A stretch of 15,179 nt of DNA from positions 1 to 15,179 of the forward strand of contig JAITNA010000178.1 in NCBI GenBank assembly GCA_031290715.1. Direction: 5' to 3'. Position 1 is the first letter of the stretch. Each line of letters opens with the position of its first letter. The notes under the pieces are model-generated. The model had not been told where the DNA came from and made no database searches. It saw only the letters and a list, made by a program, of their open reading frames with translations. This DNA is from Eubacteriales Family XIII. Incertae Sedis bacterium. GTDB taxonomy: Bacteria; Bacillota; Clostridia; Peptostreptococcales; Anaerovoracaceae. The translations under genes were made by a program, and so were the position numbers. Shown in pieces: positions 13,632 through 15,179 of the stretch.

Positions 13632-14732
13632 CTACTCGTACAAATACATCGGCTGCGGCCCGCCCGCTTCCGCCTGCCGCTCCGCAAGCTCCAGCGCCTT
13701 GGCCACATCCCCGCTCTCGCCCAGCCTTTCGCTCAGCCTTTTCAACAAACCTTCAAGCCCGCCGCCGCCCGCGTTCACGCCGAGGGAGCCGAGAAAATTC
13801 GTATCGGGGTCATAGTACGCGTTGTCGATGACCGTCCCGTCCGAGAAATCGGCGAGGATGGATTCCTCAGCTTCCGCAAGCGGCATGATCCCGTCGATCA
13901 GCCCGTCGTCAAGCGCCTGTTGCGCCGTATAGATACGCCCGTCGGCAAGCTCCCGGACATCGCTTTCCGCGATGCCGCGCCCCGCCGCCACAATCCCCAC
14001 AAACTGGTCGTAAGCTTCGTCGACCAAGCCCTGAAAAATCGCCCGCTGCTCCTCCGTCATGGGATTGTAATTGCTGCCCATCGCCTTGTTGCGCCCGCTC
14101 GTGATCGTATCCGTCTTGATTCCGTGTTCCTCCAAAAATCCCGACACATCAAACATCGTGCCGAGCGTGACCCCGATCGAGCCCGTCCAGGTGTTGCGGT
14201 TGGCATAGATATAGTCCGCCGCCGCCGAAACATAGTAGCCCCCTGATGCCGCCATGCTGCCCATGTACACATAGACCGGCCGCCCTGTCGTTTCCTTGTA
14301 TTCCATCACCTTCAGATACAAATCGTCGCTCTCATAGACCGTGCCGCCCGGCGTGTCCACATAGAGATACAGCCCGGCATTGTTGTCGTCTTTCATGATC
14401 GTATCGATGGTTTTGACCGTCCATGCGTGGTGGTACGCGGAATCACTCGAATAATAATTGTTGGAGGACGGCCCGATCTGTCCGACTACGGAAACCTTTG
14501 CGATATAGGGCGAGGCAGGGCCTGCGTAGCTTTTTGCGCCGCCTGACCCGTTCAGATCGAAAAACGCGCCCGCGAAATTGCTGAAAACGCTGCCGATCCC
14601 CCAAATCGCCAAAGCGATGACCGCAATCACAACGACGACGATGATCAACGCCGTATGGCTTTGTTTCGCGGGCTGCGCGGGCGGCATCGGCGGCATCGGT
14701 CCCGCCGCCCGGTAGTTATAGGGATTATTCAT
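13632..14732 (-). CDS. sppA: Signal peptide peptidase SppA, S49 serine protease
   Basis: A membrane-anchored protease that degrades cleaved signal peptides and other membrane fragments with a Ser-Lys dyad. The 366-residue protein has a short proline/methionine-rich cytoplasmic tail, one membrane anchor at about residues 27-50 (VVVVIAVIALAIWGIG), then the protease domain facing outward. The nucleophile is S163 in AASGGYYVSAAAD, followed by NTWTGSIGV, and the general base is K216 in SGRNKAMGSNYNPMT; the 53-residue separation fits the short Gram-positive SppA form. The C-terminal part has GRIYTAQQALDDGLID, also typical. The start is the ATG at 14732, five bases after GGAG; an adjacent GTG at 14735 is too close to that site. 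The ATG overlaps the thrS stop by one base (TGATG), so the two are translationally coupled. Confidence 0.93.
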   Translation of the reverse strand: MNNPYNYRAAGPMPPMPPAQPAKQSHTALIIVVVVIAVIALAIWGIGSVFSNFAGAFFDLNGSGGAKSYAGPASPYIAKVSVVGQIGPSSNNYYSSDSAYHHAWTVKTIDTIMKDDNNAGLYLYVDTPGGTVYESDDLYLKVMEYKETTGRPVYVYMGSMAASGGYYVSAAADYIYANRNTWTGSIGVTLGTMFDVSGFLEEHGIKTDTITSGRNKAMGSNYNPMTEEQRAIFQGLVDEAYDQFVGIVAAGRGIAESDVRELADGRIYTAQQALDDGLIDGIMPLAEAEESILADFSDGTVIDNAYYDPDTNFLGSLGVNAGGGGLEGLLKRLSERLGESGDVAKALELAERQAEAGGPQPMYLYE

Positions 14733-15179
14733 CACATCTCCTTTTTCCTGATTTCATTCAGGAGCTTTTCTTTCAAATCGGCGGCGCTCAGCTCGCCGAG
14801 CTCCCCCTGCTTCGACGAACGGACGGGAAGCAGCCCGCAGCCCGCTTCCTTCTCGCCGATGACGACGAGATAGCTGACGCGGGCATTCCGGGCCTCTCTG
14901 ATTTTGTAGCCGATCTTTTCATTGCGGACGTCCGTCGCCGCGCGGATGCCGGCCGTGCGGTATTCGTCCGCAAGCCGCTCCGCATAGCCATTCCACTCCG
15001 TCGCCACCGTCAGGAACTTGATTTGCACAGGGGCAAGCCACAGCGGGAACTTCCCCGCGAAGTGCTCCGTCAAAATGCCGATGAAGCGCTCGATGCTTCC
15101 GAAGATCGCGCGGTGTATCATCTGCGGCGTGTGCCGATCTCCGTCGCTTCCGACATAGGAAATCTCAAAGCGCCCCGGC
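14732..15179 (-). CDS. thrS: Threonyl-tRNA synthetase, C-terminal part only
   Basis: The enzyme charges tRNA-Thr with threonine. The 148 visible residues cover the end of the catalytic domain (RFEISYVGSDGDRHTPQ, MIHRAIFGSIERFIGILTEH) and the whole anticodon-binding domain (FPLWLAPVQIKFLTV, RNEKIGYKIREAR, YLVVIGEKE). The residues before the first internal ATG at 15121 match the family, so the gene continues past the right edge and that ATG is not its start. Its TGA shares a base with the sppA start, and the Shine-Dalgarno of sppA lies inside its last codons. Any upstream T-box or promoter is outside the window. Confidence 0.96.
   Translation of the reverse strand, partial: PGRFEISYVGSDGDRHTPQMIHRAIFGSIERFIGILTEHFAGKFPLWLAPVQIKFLTVATEWNGYAERLADEYRTAGIRAATDVRNEKIGYKIREARNARVSYLVVIGEKEAGCGLLPVRSSKQGELGELSAADLKEKLLNEIRKKEM

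Noticed and set aside
1..15179. CRISPR arrays, tRNA or rRNA genes, insertion sequences
   Set aside because: I saw no regularly spaced repeats, no cloverleaf with CCA-type end, no rRNA stretches and no transposase or terminal inverted repeats.

Overview
The window looks like the chromosome of an anaerobic, amino-acid-fermenting bacterium, most likely a fairly GC-rich Bacillota (Clostridia) relative; Synergistota or a similar anaerobe is also possible. The reasons are a single-chain pyruvate:ferredoxin oxidoreductase, a BrnQ/LIVCS amino-acid carrier, an iron-dependent alcohol dehydrogenase and a PAS-type sigma-54 activator. Most of the window is dense coding sequence of clearly high GC content. 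The first ~830 bases are visibly AT-richer.

Layout. (1) Positions 1-699, plus strand: the C-terminal part of a DUF3800-like protein running in from the left edge, in AT-rich DNA. (2) Positions 835-6646, minus strand: a tight gene set read in the order brnQ (branched-chain amino-acid carrier), an alpha/beta-hydrolase esterase, a class I PLP aminotransferase and a SpeC/SpeF-type ornithine decarboxylase, with gaps of only 13-36 bases. (3) Positions 6681-6737: a possible 18-residue leader peptide or small ORF with its own Shine-Dalgarno, just ahead of brnQ. (4) Positions 6795-10322, minus strand: nifJ, a complete 1175-residue pyruvate (2-oxoacid):ferredoxin oxidoreductase. (5) Positions 10323-10729: a 407-base divergent control region. 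(6) Positions 10730-12397, plus strand: a PAS-AAA+-Fis sigma-54 activator. (7) Positions 12421-13584, minus strand: an iron-containing alcohol dehydrogenase, convergent with the activator. (8) Positions 13632-14732, minus strand: SppA-type signal peptide peptidase. (9) Positions 14732-15179, minus strand: the C-terminal end of threonyl-tRNA synthetase, overlapping sppA by one base and running off the right edge.

The main signal is regulatory. The control region carries, on the nifJ strand, TGGCACG-N4-TTGCT, a full match to the sigma-54 (-24/-12) consensus, while the gene facing it encodes a sigma-54 enhancer-binding protein with an intact GAFTGA loop. The activator has its own good sigma-70 promoter (TTTACA-18-TATAGT). 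An inverted repeat about 110-165 bases upstream of the sigma-54 site is a candidate enhancer. I see neither a terminator nor a convincing sigma-70 promoter between nifJ and brnQ. The sigma-54 promoter may therefore drive the whole nifJ-brnQ-esterase-aminotransferase-decarboxylase block.

As an inferred pathway, BrnQ imports amino acids, the aminotransferase makes 2-oxo acids, NifJ oxidises a 2-oxo acid to acyl-CoA and reduced ferredoxin, and the decarboxylase consumes ornithine. The nearby alcohol dehydrogenase could dispose of reductant but lies in a separate transcription unit with thrS and sppA. The individual enzymes are well-known families; the arrangement under a dedicated sigma-54 switch is what deserves attention.
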